Assembly: GCA_017614155.1 (NCBI GenBank)
Contig: JAGACK010000056.1
Coordinates: 1 to 60,568 of the forward strand
Direction: 5' to 3'
DNA length: 60,568 nt
Source of the DNA: Lachnospiraceae bacterium
GTDB taxonomy: Bacteria; Bacillota; Clostridia; Lachnospirales; Lachnospiraceae
Of the stretch, positions 7,764 to 18,062 are shown in pieces (positions within the stretch are counted from its first letter, which is position 1; each line of letters begins with the position of its first letter). A program made the translations under genes and the position numbers. A model generated the notes under the pieces. It worked only from the letters and a program-made list of their open reading frames with translations. It did no database searches and was not told the DNA's origin.

Positions 7764-10700
7764 TTACTTCTTATCTGCGACCTTTATACCCAGTGAACGC
7801 ATGATGTCTATGGGATCGAGGTTTTTGAAGTTTGCTGAGCCGATGGTAAACTTTGTGGTCCTGCTGCCGAAGGATGACTTTCCGTCTCCTGTCACGATGA
7901 GTGTCGCCTGGCCCTTGTTTTTGTTGTTCAGATACCCTACGCTGTAGGTCTTGTCATCGACCTTTATCCAGTCCTTGTCCTGCTTTACATAGACATCCAC
8001 AGCAGGCCTTACCGCCCTGCCTGTATAGGCCTGCGCGGGCAGGCTCTTCTTTGTAGGAGCTGCATCCTTTTCTATGATCTTTGCCTTTGAAAGATCTGCT
8101 GAACCTGCAGGAGGCAGCAGTACCAGATAGTCTGTCTGCGCCGGGCCTCCCGTGTACTTGCCCTTTCCTGTCACTGTCACCGTGATCTTCTTTGATGTCT
8201 CGCCTTCACCGAGCGAAAGATTCCCTTTAAGCTCCTCGCCTGCGATGTTGTAGGATACGTTGTAATCCTTCTTCGTGAGCATGGTATCCCCAATCATGAC
8301 ATAGGGTTCCGATCTGTACTTGCCGGGCTTCGTATAGATCATGTCGGGAGCGCTGACTGTCACATTTTTGAGCTCTGCCTGCTTTACGATAAATGCATCA
8401 CTCTTCTGCTTCTGTCCTTTATAGTTTCCAATGAAAGTTACCTTGTACTTTGCCTTCTTCTTTTCTGTGCTGATCTTTTTATTGTCCTTGCAGGAAACCT
8501 TGTAGTCCTTTCCTTTCTTCAGTGTGCGTCCCCCTGCTGTGACTGTAAGCTCGGGCACTGCTCCCTTAGGCGAGTATTCAGCTTCATCCTTTGCAGCTTT
8601 TACTGTCACATCAGACTTGCTGTCAGGCAGGATCCTGAAGGTCTTTGTCACTCTTCCTGTACATCCGTTTATGCCGGTCACTATGACCTTCGCCTTTCCT
8701 GCGTTTATGTTGTTTTTATATTTAACCTTATAATCAGTTCCTTCCTGAAGCGCTGTCCCATCCACGCTCTTTACTGCCAGGTCTGCGGCTTTCAGTTTCT
8801 GTGCTGCTCCGTTATAGTAGTATGATTTATTTACATCCTTTCCGAGCGTCACGCTGATCTTTGACTTGCTCATCTCCGCTTTGGTCTTTATCACAACAGG
8901 GATGTCCTTTATTTCGCCCGTAAAGTTCCCCTTACCCGTGATGGTAACCGTAGGATTATTTGCCTTGTCGGACTCCTTGAATTTCAGGCTTCCTGTAGAG
9001 CTTGTGATATCGTAATCACCTGTCTTCAGCTCATAATCGTTATAGCCGATCACCGGTTCGAGCTTCTTTCCTGCCTCGACTACCATTCCGCCTACAGTGA
9101 TCTCATCATCCGACAGCGAAAGCTTCTTCGGCACAACATAGAATGTCAGTTTCCTGCTCCCTGCAAAGCTTCCCTTGCCGGTGACTGTTACTTTGGCAGG
9201 GCTGTTCTCTTTTGATACCTTTGTATTGTTCTCGTACTTCAGGGTATAATCAACGCCCAGCTCAAGCTGCGTATCACCGTTTGTGACGATCACTGCAGGC
9301 TCGACCTTATGTCCGGTATAGACTGCTTCATTATGTCCGGTGGAACGGTTGTACACAGCGACCTCCCCGTCTGAAGGATCGTTTGAGAAGCAGACAGCCA
9401 TTCCGTCTATGGGTATCCACTTTGCATAGAGAGTGATATCGCTGTTTACTGCAGACGCAAAGTCATAGGCTTTTGTGCATTCCTCATCTGTAAACCAGCC
9501 GTCAAACTTCCAGCCTATGCCAATAGGGCTTGCAGGCTTTTCGACGGTCTTTCCCGTCTCTGCCAGTCCGTCTTCGGGCGCTGTCCTTCCATGGCCGTTC
9601 AGGTAGAAGTGGACCATCTTGTAGTGCTTTGTCACAGGCTCTTTTGTGATGGTAAACTTCAGTTCCCTGGATCCGGTGAAGGCTTCAAGACCGTAAACAA
9701 CGGCGCTTGCCTCGCCGGGCTTCACGTTGTTATTATAGGCTACTACATAGTCGCTTCCTTCCGTCAGGCGCTTTCCATCCTTTTCTACCGTAACGGCAGG
9801 CTTGATAGGTGTATCTCCTTTTGCCTCAAAGACATAGTCGTTCAGATACGCCCTGATGCCGTTTATGTCTTTTCCGTTGCCGTCATCTTCTTTTCCGTTC
9901 AGTTCGATGTTCTGAACTTCCACATTTGCCAGTTCAAGTTTGCCTCCCGAATTAAGCGTGATCTGTGCTCCCTCTCCTGCTCCGTTTCCGGTTCCCGAGA
10001 TCTGGACAGCCTTGTTTTCGGATACATCTCCAAGGTTTACTGAGAAGGTATCTCCGTTTCCGAGAGCTATGTTTACATTGTTTGTCTTCTTCTGTTCGTT
10101 TAATTCAACATCTGCCTTTGACGCCGTGGTCTGAACATCCATCAGCTTGCTTCCGTCCATCGCCTTGAACGAAAGTCCGCCGCTTTTGCTTATGACAGTC
10201 CTGTTTTCACTCGCAGATGTATAAACGGATTTTTTGCTTTTCTTTGTATTACTGCCGTCGGCAAATATCCCTGCTTCTCTTTGGATGAAGGTACTGCCTT
10301 CAGCTCCTTTTGCAATATCAGAGTTATCTCCGTTTACTGTTATCAGAGTTTTGTCGTTGTCATCCTTTATCTCAAAAGCCGAATTATCCACTCTCATGAC
10401 ACGGCATCTCAAACGGCATCTTAAACGACATCTTAATCTGCAACGCAGGCGGCATCTCAGGCGGCAGCGCAGACGACATCTTAAGCGGCAGCGCAGACGA
10501 CAGCGCAAACGACACCGCAGCATGACCTGTTGTTTTTCATTTTCATCAGTAATGTGACGATCCTCTATCTCCTGATCTGCCTGTCTTTGCGCCTCTGCTT
10601 CCAAAGCATTTTCAAAGCCCTCAGGATCATTGCTGTATTGGTCACAAATTGCTTTATCCGCGTCCTTATTTGATTCCAATGCTTCATCATTATATTCATC

Positions 10701-12689
10701 CGGATTATCCTTGTAATCCTTTTCCTCATCTTCAGTCCAGCTGTTCAGGAAAAGATAATCGTCCAGGGCAGTCCATTCACCGTCACCCAGGCCCAGCATA
10801 CTTACAAGTTCATTTGCCCACTGCTCCTGATCATAGTCACCGCGATCCTTCCATACCGCACTGTAAACATCATAAGGAACATATGTCATGAAGCATTCAT
10901 CATTGTCAGAATCCCATTTGATGTTATCGCTTATATCATAATGCCAGCCGGACGCACTTTCATCCGGATTTACTCTGACAGTTATCTTTCTGTCTTCCAT
11001 GGGATAGTTGCTGTCATAAATATGAATATAATAGCCTGTAAGGTTTTCCAGTTCGTCCCGGATTGGTTCAACCTTGTATCCCAGGACAGCATGTCCGCCT
11101 TCAGTGCCAAACAACCCGATGATGACAGGCTTTGAAGAAATCGTTTCCCATCTCCAATTTTGAGAATCGTACTCATAACGATTATCACTTATCACAGTCT
11201 GAACAACTTCTTCCGGAGATGCATCCAGTGAAAAGCAGAACTGTACCCTGTCGTCGTACTGTGAAATCTGCATGGCCTCGATGAATTTTCTCAGATCAGT
11301 TCGAAGATCAGAATCATCTTCACTGTCATCTGAAGGATCATTATCCACCGGATAGGGAAGACCCAGCTGTCTTGGCGAGGCAACCTCATAAGGACCGTAA
11401 CCCAGGGAATTTACATCCGTTTCACTATCTCCGCTGTTTTTGAACAATCCGCTGGTTGCGGAAAGCCCATAGCAGCTGCCGCCCCATTCATCATCAAAGA
11501 ATTTGTAGATGTTTTTTCCTTTATCCCTGAACAGCTCCCGGTATCTGATCGCCGGGATATGATATTGCCATCCCGACTCATATCCAATACCGGAATAAGT
11601 ATTTGAGAACTGATATGAATAATCTTTGATATCATTTCCACTGCCATATGCATCTGTAAAGTAGCCCGGTTTATCATCCCGACCATCAATATGAGCATAA
11701 GCTTCTCCAATATTTTCAGATGAATACTTTGTGCCTGCGCCGCCTACAAGCGACTCACATCCCCAAAAAGTATTTTTAAAATAATCACCAAAGGAATATG
11801 TACTTGATACAAGGATCGTCTTCAGATTTGTGCATCCATAAAATGTTTCTTCACAGATAAAACTCGGATCCTCACACCCTATGCTACTTAAATCCACTAC
11901 TTCTATGGATTTGCAGTCTCGAAACATCCTAGAAGCGGAAAATTGCATAAGCCTGTCACCTGTGCTGAAAAGATAAACATCCTGAAGGGATTTACAGCCG
12001 TTGAACATATCCGTACAATTTAGCGATCTACTGGAAATATCCACCCTCATAGCTTGAATATTCACGGTTTTGAGTGAACTCATGCCCATAAACATCTCGC
12101 TCAGATCTTCTGTTGCTGTTAATCCCCCTATCGTTACCGATCTGATCTTTTCCTTGTTTGCTCCAAATGAAAAACCTTTGCCCCCTTTATTGATCACCAG
12201 ATCTATATCTTCGTTTTCTGTCAGATCCATAATACTTGTTCTGTTAACGGGTACACTGGCCGGTACAACCACATCCAGATCCGTACCGACATATTCCAGA
12301 AGAAAAAGGTAATTACTGCTATATTCGCATCTCCATACCCTGTTGCCCTTATCATCAAGTATATAGACATCCTCGGCCCCGGCAGGTTCTTCCAACTCAT
12401 TTTTCGAAACACTTCCGGCATCATCCTCCGAAACGGTATTATTATCAGAAACAGCCTCCTCTTCAGGTGCTGTCTCATCTTCAGACACGGTTTCCTCCGC
12501 CGGCTGTACGATATCATCGGATACAGTCCCTTCATCAGGTATTACCGGATCTTCCGACACGCCCTCCTCTGCCGGTATGACCTCATTTGATGAAACGATT
12601 TCATCCGCAAAGACATAACCTGAAAAAGACTGTGATATGAGCACAGCCGTCATCAAAAATGCCGCGAGTTTCCTCATTCTTTTCTTCAT
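7764..12689 (-). CDS. Giant secreted LRR / papain-like / LRCR-array protein B
   Basis: This 1641-aa exported protein starts at ATG 12689 behind AAGGGGGAAG. It has a signal peptide (1-29, ending YVFADE) and an acidic linker of EExVSED-type repeats (30-105). BspA-type repeats occupy about 186-316 (MFNGCKSLQDV, MFRDCKSIEVV). The papain-like domain has Cys406 (GGSCYGLSA), His533 (GGHAVLGY) and Asp559 (IYDSNYP). An Asp/Glu-rich helical linker leads to ten LRCR units (724-763). One Listeria-Bacteroides repeat (about 1060-1096, GWFTDEECTKAYDF) and a run of MBG-like domains with YNNN, YKNN and TGKGSF strands continue to the end. No LPxTG motif or membrane anchor is present; the tail ends SLGIKVADKK. 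The C-terminal third is close to protein C while the LRR part is not. It lies 58 bp after gene C, probably in the same transcript. Confidence 0.88.
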   Translation of the reverse strand: MKKRMRKLAAFLMTAVLISQSFSGYVFADEIVSSNEVIPAEEGVSEDPVIPDEGTVSDDIVQPAEETVSEDETAPEEEAVSDNNTVSEDDAGSVSKNELEEPAGAEDVYILDDKGNRVWRCEYSSNYLFLLEYVGTDLDVVVPASVPVNRTSIMDLTENEDIDLVINKGGKGFSFGANKEKIRSVTIGGLTATEDLSEMFMGMSSLKTVNIQAMRVDISSRSLNCTDMFNGCKSLQDVYLFSTGDRLMQFSASRMFRDCKSIEVVDLSSIGCEDPSFICEETFYGCTNLKTILVSSTYSFGDYFKNTFWGCESLVGGAGTKYSSENIGEAYAHIDGRDDKPGYFTDAYGSGNDIKDYSYQFSNTYSGIGYESGWQYHIPAIRYRELFRDKGKNIYKFFDDEWGGSCYGLSATSGLFKNSGDSETDVNSLGYGPYEVASPRQLGLPYPVDNDPSDDSEDDSDLRTDLRKFIEAMQISQYDDRVQFCFSLDASPEEVVQTVISDNRYEYDSQNWRWETISSKPVIIGLFGTEGGHAVLGYKVEPIRDELENLTGYYIHIYDSNYPMEDRKITVRVNPDESASGWHYDISDNIKWDSDNDECFMTYVPYDVYSAVWKDRGDYDQEQWANELVSMLGLGDGEWTALDDYLFLNSWTEDEEKDYKDNPDEYNDEALESNKDADKAICDQYSNDPEGFENALEAEAQRQADQEIEDRHITDENEKQQVMLRCRLRCRLRCRLRCRLRCRLRCRLRCRLRCRLRCRLRCRVMRVDNSAFEIKDDNDKTLITVNGDNSDIAKGAEGSTFIQREAGIFADGSNTKKSKKSVYTSASENRTVISKSGGLSFKAMDGSKLMDVQTTASKADVELNEQKKTNNVNIALGNGDTFSVNLGDVSENKAVQISGTGNGAGEGAQITLNSGGKLELANVEVQNIELNGKEDDGNGKDINGIRAYLNDYVFEAKGDTPIKPAVTVEKDGKRLTEGSDYVVAYNNNVKPGEASAVVYGLEAFTGSRELKFTITKEPVTKHYKMVHFYLNGHGRTAPEDGLAETGKTVEKPASPIGIGWKFDGWFTDEECTKAYDFASAVNSDITLYAKWIPIDGMAVCFSNDPSDGEVAVYNRSTGHNEAVYTGHKVEPAVIVTNGDTQLELGVDYTLKYENNTKVSKENSPAKVTVTGKGSFAGSRKLTFYVVPKKLSLSDDEITVGGMVVEAGKKLEPVIGYNDYELKTGDYDITSSTGSLKFKESDKANNPTVTITGKGNFTGEIKDIPVVIKTKAEMSKSKISVTLGKDVNKSYYYNGAAQKLKAADLAVKSVDGTALQEGTDYKVKYKNNINAGKAKVIVTGINGCTGRVTKTFRILPDSKSDVTVKAAKDEAEYSPKGAVPELTVTAGGRTLKKGKDYKVSCKDNKKISTEKKKAKYKVTFIGNYKGQKQKSDAFIVKQAELKNVTVSAPDMIYTKPGKYRSEPYVMIGDTMLTKKDYNVSYNIAGEELKGNLSLGEGETSKKITVTVTGKGKYTGGPAQTDYLVLLPPAGSADLSKAKIIEKDAAPTKKSLPAQAYTGRAVRPAVDVYVKQDKDWIKVDDKTYSVGYLNNKNKGQATLIVTGDGKSSFGSRTTKFTIGSANFKNLDPIDIMRSLGIKVADKK
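10401..10520 (-). repeat. LRCR tetrapeptide array of protein B (10 x 12 bp)
   Basis: Ten perfect LRCR units use TTG, TTA and CTG for Leu, AGA, CGC, CGT and CGG for the first Arg, CGT, CGC and AGA for the second, and both TGC and TGT for Cys. The flanks are QQVM upstream and VMRVDN downstream. Confidence 0.95.
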
Positions 12690-12711
12690 GGTCTTCCCCC
12701 TTGAATCAACA

Positions 12712-12740
12712 AGTGGGACAGAGATTTCCCCTGTCCCACT
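12712..12740. repeat. AGTGGGACAG hairpin between genes C and B, copy 3
   Basis: A 10-bp stem AGTGGGACAG / CTGTCCCACT with a 9-nt loop fills much of the 58-bp space between two giant genes. On the minus strand it is not followed by a T-run. It could act as a processing or attenuation hairpin rather than a full terminator. Confidence 0.65.
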
Positions 12741-12747
12741 AAAACTG

Positions 12748-15700
12748 TTAATTACCTGCGATCTTTATTCCCAATGCGCGCATGATGTCTACCGGCTCCA
12801 TATCCTTCATGCTGGCTGAGCCGATGGTAAACTTCGTGGTCTTGCTGCCGAAGGATGACTTGCCGTCACCTGTCACGATGAGCGTAGCCTGACCCATGTT
12901 TTTGTTGTTCAGATACCCTACGCTGTAGGTCTTGTCATCAACCTTTATCCAGTCCTTGTCCTGCTTTACATAGACATCTACTGCAGGTCTGACTGCCTTT
13001 CCGGTGTAGGCCTGTGCGGGCAGGCTCTTCTTTGTAGGAGCGGCATCCTTTTCTATGATCTTTGCCTTTGAAAGATCTGCTGTTCCTGCAGGAGGCAGCA
13101 GGACGAGGTATTCTGTCTGCGCAGGTCCTCCCGTATACTTGCCCCTTCCGGTTACTGTCACCGTGATCTTCTTTGAGGTCTCGCCCTCTGTGAGGGACAG
13201 CTTCCCTTTCAGCTCCTCTCCGGCGATGTTGTAGGATACAATGTAATCCTTTTTCGTGAGCATGGTATCTCCCATCATGACATAAGGCTCCGATCTGTAC
13301 TTGCCCGGCTTCGTATAGATCATGTCGGGAGCGCTGACGGTCACATTCTTAAACACCGCCTGCTTTACGATAAATGCATCTTTCTTCTGCTTCTGTCCTT
13401 TATAGTTTCCGATGAAGGTTACCGTGTACTTTGCCTTCATCTTTCCGGTACTGATCTTTTTGTTGTCCTTGCATGAAACTTTGTAGTCCTTTCCTTTCTT
13501 CAGTGTGCGACCTCCGGCTGTAACTGTAAGTTCAGGCACTGCGCCTTCAGGCGAGTATTCAACTTCATCCTTTGCAGCCTTTACGGACACCTCCGACTTG
13601 CTGTCAGGCAGGATCCTGAAGGTCTTTGTCACTCTTCCTGTACAGCCGTTAATCCCAGTTACTATGACCTTTGCCTTGCCTGCGTTTATATTATTCTGAT
13701 ACTGGACCTTATAATCAGTACCTTCTCTTAAAGCCGTACCGTCCTTTCCTTTTACCGAAAGTTCAGCTGTCGAAAGTTTCTGCGGAGAACCGTTGTACAT
13801 ATGGGATGTGTTTATGTTCTTTGAAAAGGTTACGACAAGCCTTGACTTATTTATCTCAGCCTTCGTCTTTATTATCACGGGGATGTCTCTTCTCTCTCCG
13901 ATGAAGTTTCCCTTTCCCGTGACAGTCACAGTCGGATTTCCTGCCCTGTCGGATTCCTTAAAGGTCAGGCTTCCGGTTGAACTTGTGATGTCGTAATCCT
14001 TCGATGTCAGCTGATAATCTCCATAACCTATAACAGGTTCAAGCTTCTTCCCTGCCTCGACGACCATTCCGCCGACAGTGATATCTTCATCTGTCAGATC
14101 TTTTGCTGTAATGTAGAACTCCAGTTTCTTGCTGCCTGCAAAGCTTCCCTTGCCGGTCACGGTTACCGTCGCAGTCTTTCCGTCTTTTGAGACATTTGTA
14201 TTATTCTCATATTTAAGTGTGTAATCCTTATCCCTGACAAGCTGTTCATCACCGTTTGTCACGATCACTGCAGGCTCTGCCGCTCCTCCGGTGAAAAGCA
14301 TCTCATTATGTCCCGTTTCACTGTTGTAGATCGCGATCTGACCGTCTGCAGGATCATTTGAGAAGCTGGCTGCAAGCCCGTCTATAGGTATCCATTTGGC
14401 ATAGAGAGTGATGTTGTCATTTACGGCTTTATCAAAATCATAGGCTACGGTACATTTCTCATCCGTGAACCATCCGCCGAACTTCCAGCCTATGCCCATG
14501 GGACTTGCAGGCCTGGCAACAGTCTTTCCGGCTTCAATGAGTTCATCTTCCGGTCCCTTCCTGCCATGTCCGTTCAGGTAATAGTGGACCAGCTTATACT
14601 GCTTTGTGACAGCATCTTTTGTAACGGTGAATTTTAGTTCTCTCGAACCGGTATAGGCATCAAGTCCCTGAATGACCACAGAAGCCTGCCCGGGTTCAAT
14701 ATTGTTGTTATAAATGAGGACATAATCAGTTCCTTCTCTGAGCTGTCTGCCGTCCTTTTCAACATGTACAACGGGCTTGACCGGATTTACACCGTCACCG
14801 CGCACTTCATAATTATCCAGAAAAGCTCTGGCACTGCTGATATCCTGCCCTTTGCCGTCATCTTTTTTGTTGTTCAGCTCGATGCCCTTCACATCCACAT
14901 TTGAGATCTCGACTTCGCCTCCGGCTTTCAGGTTGATCTGCGCGCCCTCGGTTGCTCCGTTTCCGGTTCCGGTTATCTGGACCGCCTTGTTTTCGGATAC
15001 ATCGCCGAGCGTTACCGAGAATGTATCACCATCGCCAAGCGCAATGTTTATATTATTTGTTTTTGTCTCATCATTTATCTCAATGTCAGCCTTTGACGCA
15101 GTCGTCGTGACATCCATCAGTTTGTTGCCATCCATGGTCATAAAGGACAGTCCGCCATCCTTGCTCTCGACAGACCTGTTCTGGCTTGCCGATGTATAAA
15201 CAGCTTTTTTCTTCGGATCTCCGTTTCCGTCCTTGAAGATATTTACGCTCTTCTGAACAAATACGGTATCCTTGTACTCATCAGCGATCTCCGTAGATCC
15301 GTTGGTGACATCAACGATCGTATTTCCGCTGTCATCCTTCACCATATAATTAAGGCTGTCCACAAGCATTGCCCTGCAGCGCAGGCGGCATCTCAAACGA
15401 CATCTTAATCTGCATCTCAAGCGGCATCTCAAACGGCATCTTAATCTGCAGCGCAGACGGCATCTTAATCTGCAGCGTAATCTGCAACGCAGTCTGCAGC
15501 GAAGCTTTACTTCACTTATTTTCTGCGGATCCGTGATATGATTTTGTGATATCTCGGCCTGCGCTTCCTTCTCCCCCTGACTTTCGGCATAGGTGTCGGA
15601 AACACCATCAAGCGCCTGCTCAAAGCCTTCGGGATCATCCTTGTAGGTCTCGCAGAGAGCCTTTTCCTCTGATAGCGTCATGGCATCAAGGTCAGGATCA

Positions 15701-17610
15701 AAACTTGTGTGTGAAACGAGATCCTCGAACTCATCCTTGTGATCGTTATAGTATTCTTTTTCCTCGTCAGTCAGTTCCCGTGTGAAAAAGTATTCGTCAA
15801 GATCATGCCAGTCATCCAAATTAAGTCCCAGCTTTTCGGCGAGATAATCAAACCACTCATCCTCATTGAATTCTCCGCCGTCCTCCCAAATGGAACTGTA
15901 GACTTCGTAGGGCACAAAGGAGATGTCACAGCCTTCCACATCAGAGCCCCACTTTATCGTGTCACTCAAATCATAATGCCAGGAATAATACGCTCCATTA
16001 TATTCCTTTGTGATCAGTATCTTTCTTTCATCATCATCATCGTAATTGCTGTCATATATGCGGATATAAGGATTTCCGTTTTCATCTTCCTTCACATCAT
16101 ATCCGAGGACCGCATGGCCGCCCTCGGGTCCAAACAGACCTATGATGACGGGATATTTGGGTTTTCTGTTTATCTCATTTATTATCTCCTCGGGAGTCGC
16201 TCCGACCGAAAAGCAGAACTGCACCCTGTCGTCGAACTGGGATATCTGCATGGCTTCGATATATTTTCTGAGGTCCTTATAAAGATCTGCTCTGGTATCA
16301 TCCGAAGGATCCCTGTCAACAGTTTCCGGAAGAGACATATTCCATGGAACATCGTTTGGAGCATCGAAGTCCTTCATTGTCGGGGATGTAGCCGAGCCCT
16401 GCTTGAACAGTCCTCCGGTAGCGGCCAGACCGTAGCAGCTCCCGCCCCATTCATCATCAAACAGGCGGAAGTAATTGTCACCCTTTACGGGAAAGATCTC
16501 ACGGTATCTCTCTATGGGAATATGATAATGCCAGTCTGCCTCATATCCCATGCCCCGGGCGCCGTAGGTATTTCCGTATCGATAGGAGAATCTGCCTACA
16601 TTTAAAGGGAAGCTGAGATAACCCGGTTTCCCGTCAGCCCCGTCAACTCTGGCATATTCCCAGTCTGTATTGTTCGGATCGTATTTTGTCCCGTAGACGC
16701 CGACAAGCGATTCACATCCGTCGAATATATGAGTGCAGCTGCTGATCTTTGAAGGATATATCCTTACCTCTTCATCCTCGCTCATGTAGACAGTCTCAAG
16801 CGATGTGCAGCCTTTGAACAATCCTGAGCACTCTGTGACATCCTGAAGGAGTATACGCGAAAGATCCACCTCCGTCAGAGAAGAGCAGCCCTCAAACATG
16901 GATGAGATATTGGTAAAATTGTACATACATCCCCATGTATGATACAACAGATCCACTTTTTCAAGTGAAGTACAGTCCTTGAACATTCGTGCACAGCTGG
17001 TGGTCCAGTTTGCCTCTACTCCCGACATATCAACTCTTCTTAAATTCTTACTTCCCTCAAACAGGCCCTCCAGGACATAAGAACCGCTTATTTTGGGATA
17101 AGCTGTTATGGAAACGGAGCGTATCCTGTCATTATGGCTGAACGCGCCTCCTCCGAGCGCAATCTCTGTTCCGTCATCCAGATATTTACGATCCAGCACA
17201 ACATCCGGATCCGAACCAATATATTCAGTCAGACAGATACATGAGTCGATATTGAAGTATTTCCAATCCTTTATATTGAACTTATATTCACCATTGGCTC
17301 CTGAAGCCTCCTCGGAAACCGCAGCATCACCCGATACCGTATCCTCCGCCGGCATGATTTCATTTTCTGACAAGGTATCTTCTTCCGGCCCCGGTTCATC
17401 CCCGGATACCGGCTCCCGTGCAGGGGTGGCATCATCTGCAGGCGCCGTACCTTCCGCAGGCTCAGCAGTATCCTCAGACACCACTATAACTTCCGGTATC
17501 GCTTCATCTGATGGCACAGCCTCATCAGCGTATACAAAACCGGACAGCGACTGTGACATCAGCACTGCCGTCATCAAAAATGCCGCAAATTTCCTCATTC
17601 TTTTCTTCAT
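12748..17610 (-). CDS. Giant secreted LRR / papain-like / LRCR-array protein C
   Basis: The 1620-aa protein starts at ATG 17610 with AAGGGGAA upstream. Its signal peptide is nearly the same as that of protein B (MKKRMRKFAAFLMTAVLMSQ). The acidic linker is followed by BspA-type repeats (about 170-310). The papain-like residues are Cys392, His499 and Asp520. A strongly acidic helical segment containing DPEGFEQAL leads into eleven LRCR units (703-746), the longest array in the window. The Listeria-Bacteroides repeat lies at about 1037-1072 and MBG-like domains follow, with a C-terminal end (ALGIKIAGN) close to that of B. The pair B/C is clearly a recent duplication in its 3' part, while the LRR and linker parts differ much more. 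No wall-anchor signal is visible. It is probably the first gene of a C-B-reductase transcript. Confidence 0.88.
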   Translation of the reverse strand: MKKRMRKFAAFLMTAVLMSQSLSGFVYADEAVPSDEAIPEVIVVSEDTAEPAEGTAPADDATPAREPVSGDEPGPEEDTLSENEIMPAEDTVSGDAAVSEEASGANGEYKFNIKDWKYFNIDSCICLTEYIGSDPDVVLDRKYLDDGTEIALGGGAFSHNDRIRSVSITAYPKISGSYVLEGLFEGSKNLRRVDMSGVEANWTTSCARMFKDCTSLEKVDLLYHTWGCMYNFTNISSMFEGCSSLTEVDLSRILLQDVTECSGLFKGCTSLETVYMSEDEEVRIYPSKISSCTHIFDGCESLVGVYGTKYDPNNTDWEYARVDGADGKPGYLSFPLNVGRFSYRYGNTYGARGMGYEADWHYHIPIERYREIFPVKGDNYFRLFDDEWGGSCYGLAATGGLFKQGSATSPTMKDFDAPNDVPWNMSLPETVDRDPSDDTRADLYKDLRKYIEAMQISQFDDRVQFCFSVGATPEEIINEINRKPKYPVIIGLFGPEGGHAVLGYDVKEDENGNPYIRIYDSNYDDDDERKILITKEYNGAYYSWHYDLSDTIKWGSDVEGCDISFVPYEVYSSIWEDGGEFNEDEWFDYLAEKLGLNLDDWHDLDEYFFTRELTDEEKEYYNDHKDEFEDLVSHTSFDPDLDAMTLSEEKALCETYKDDPEGFEQALDGVSDTYAESQGEKEAQAEISQNHITDPQKISEVKLRCRLRCRLRCRLRCRLRCRLRCRLRCRLRCRLRCRLRCRLRCRAMLVDSLNYMVKDDSGNTIVDVTNGSTEIADEYKDTVFVQKSVNIFKDGNGDPKKKAVYTSASQNRSVESKDGGLSFMTMDGNKLMDVTTTASKADIEINDETKTNNINIALGDGDTFSVTLGDVSENKAVQITGTGNGATEGAQINLKAGGEVEISNVDVKGIELNNKKDDGKGQDISSARAFLDNYEVRGDGVNPVKPVVHVEKDGRQLREGTDYVLIYNNNIEPGQASVVIQGLDAYTGSRELKFTVTKDAVTKQYKLVHYYLNGHGRKGPEDELIEAGKTVARPASPMGIGWKFGGWFTDEKCTVAYDFDKAVNDNITLYAKWIPIDGLAASFSNDPADGQIAIYNSETGHNEMLFTGGAAEPAVIVTNGDEQLVRDKDYTLKYENNTNVSKDGKTATVTVTGKGSFAGSKKLEFYITAKDLTDEDITVGGMVVEAGKKLEPVIGYGDYQLTSKDYDITSSTGSLTFKESDRAGNPTVTVTGKGNFIGERRDIPVIIKTKAEINKSRLVVTFSKNINTSHMYNGSPQKLSTAELSVKGKDGTALREGTDYKVQYQNNINAGKAKVIVTGINGCTGRVTKTFRILPDSKSEVSVKAAKDEVEYSPEGAVPELTVTAGGRTLKKGKDYKVSCKDNKKISTGKMKAKYTVTFIGNYKGQKQKKDAFIVKQAVFKNVTVSAPDMIYTKPGKYRSEPYVMMGDTMLTKKDYIVSYNIAGEELKGKLSLTEGETSKKITVTVTGRGKYTGGPAQTEYLVLLPPAGTADLSKAKIIEKDAAPTKKSLPAQAYTGKAVRPAVDVYVKQDKDWIKVDDKTYSVGYLNNKNMGQATLIVTGDGKSSFGSKTTKFTIGSASMKDMEPVDIMRALGIKIAGN
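15373..15504 (-). repeat. LRCR tetrapeptide array of protein C (11 x 12 bp)
   Basis: Eleven LRCR units without interruption. Leu is CTT, CTG, TTA or TTG. The first Arg is CGC, CGT or AGA and the second is AGA, CGT, CGC or AGG. One Cys is TGT and the rest are TGC. The flanks are SEVK upstream and AMLVDS downstream. Confidence 0.95.
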
Positions 17611-17675
17611 AATATTCCCCTTAGATTCAAGAGCACCGGTATCAAAGTGAGTATGCTTTTCTATAGCACCCGTTA

Positions 17676-17681
17676 ATTATA
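17676..17681 (-). promoter_or_regulatory. Possible -10 box for gene C
   Basis: A perfect TATAAT on the minus strand lies about 65 bp upstream of the gene C start, just past the terminator of the toxin-antitoxin unit. No good -35 box is seen at the normal distance. The rest of the 17611-17867 gap holds only that terminator. Confidence 0.35.
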
Positions 17682-17705
17682 TACGAATGAACACAATATA
17701 TGGCC

Positions 17706-17734
17706 AAAAAAGGACAGAGAAAAGTCCTCTGTCC
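17706..17734 (-). terminator. Rho-independent terminator after the toxin-antitoxin pair
   Basis: On the minus strand GGACAGAG, a 7-nt loop and CTCTGTCC are followed by six T residues (17706-17711). It lies about 130 bp after the antitoxin stop and upstream of gene C, insulating the two. Its sequence is a member of the GGGACAG hairpin family. Confidence 0.8.
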
Positions 17735-17867
17735 CACAAGTTATCATTTATGTAACAATATGAATTCCTCAAGATACTATTTGCTATCATCCTCTTTTAC
17801 TAAAACAATCGGCGCGGTGTGTTCTTCTTAATTCTTCCTCGTTATGGCAACTCAAAGAGAATGCCTT

Positions 17868-18062
17868 TTATGCCCTTATTCCATATCTGTTTCTTGATGG
17901 ATTTACCCTGCGAAACTTCAATGCTCTTTCTGGCGTTGTCTCCGGACAATCTTCATCGAACACGATAGGCTTTTTTCTTCCCTCTGCTATTTCCCTTATC
18001 TCCTCTTCCGTGAATGCCAGTTCTTTAGCCAGTTCAACGGATAAATTATCAGTATTTACCAT
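17868..18062 (-). CDS. Antitoxin partner of a BrnT-type toxin
   Basis: The 64-aa product starts at ATG 18062 with AAAGGGGA upstream. The open frame itself extends further up, through the toxin gene, but this start gives the expected size and a 14-bp overlap with the toxin stop. The sequence (FTEEEIREIAEGRKKPIVFDEDCPE and TPERALKFRRVN, about residues 17-53) fits the short acidic-then-basic antitoxins found after brnT genes, which bind the toxin and usually repress their own promoter. No ribbon-helix-helix domain is obvious, so the DNA-binding role is not shown. Toxin-first order is the usual one for this family. Confidence 0.72.
   Translation of the reverse strand: MVNTDNLSVELAKELAFTEEEIREIAEGRKKPIVFDEDCPETTPERALKFRRVNPSRNRYGIRA

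Noticed and set aside
15373-15504. Diversity-generating retroelement variable region
   Set aside because: No reverse transcriptase or template repeat is present and variation is synonymous, opposite to what such elements produce.
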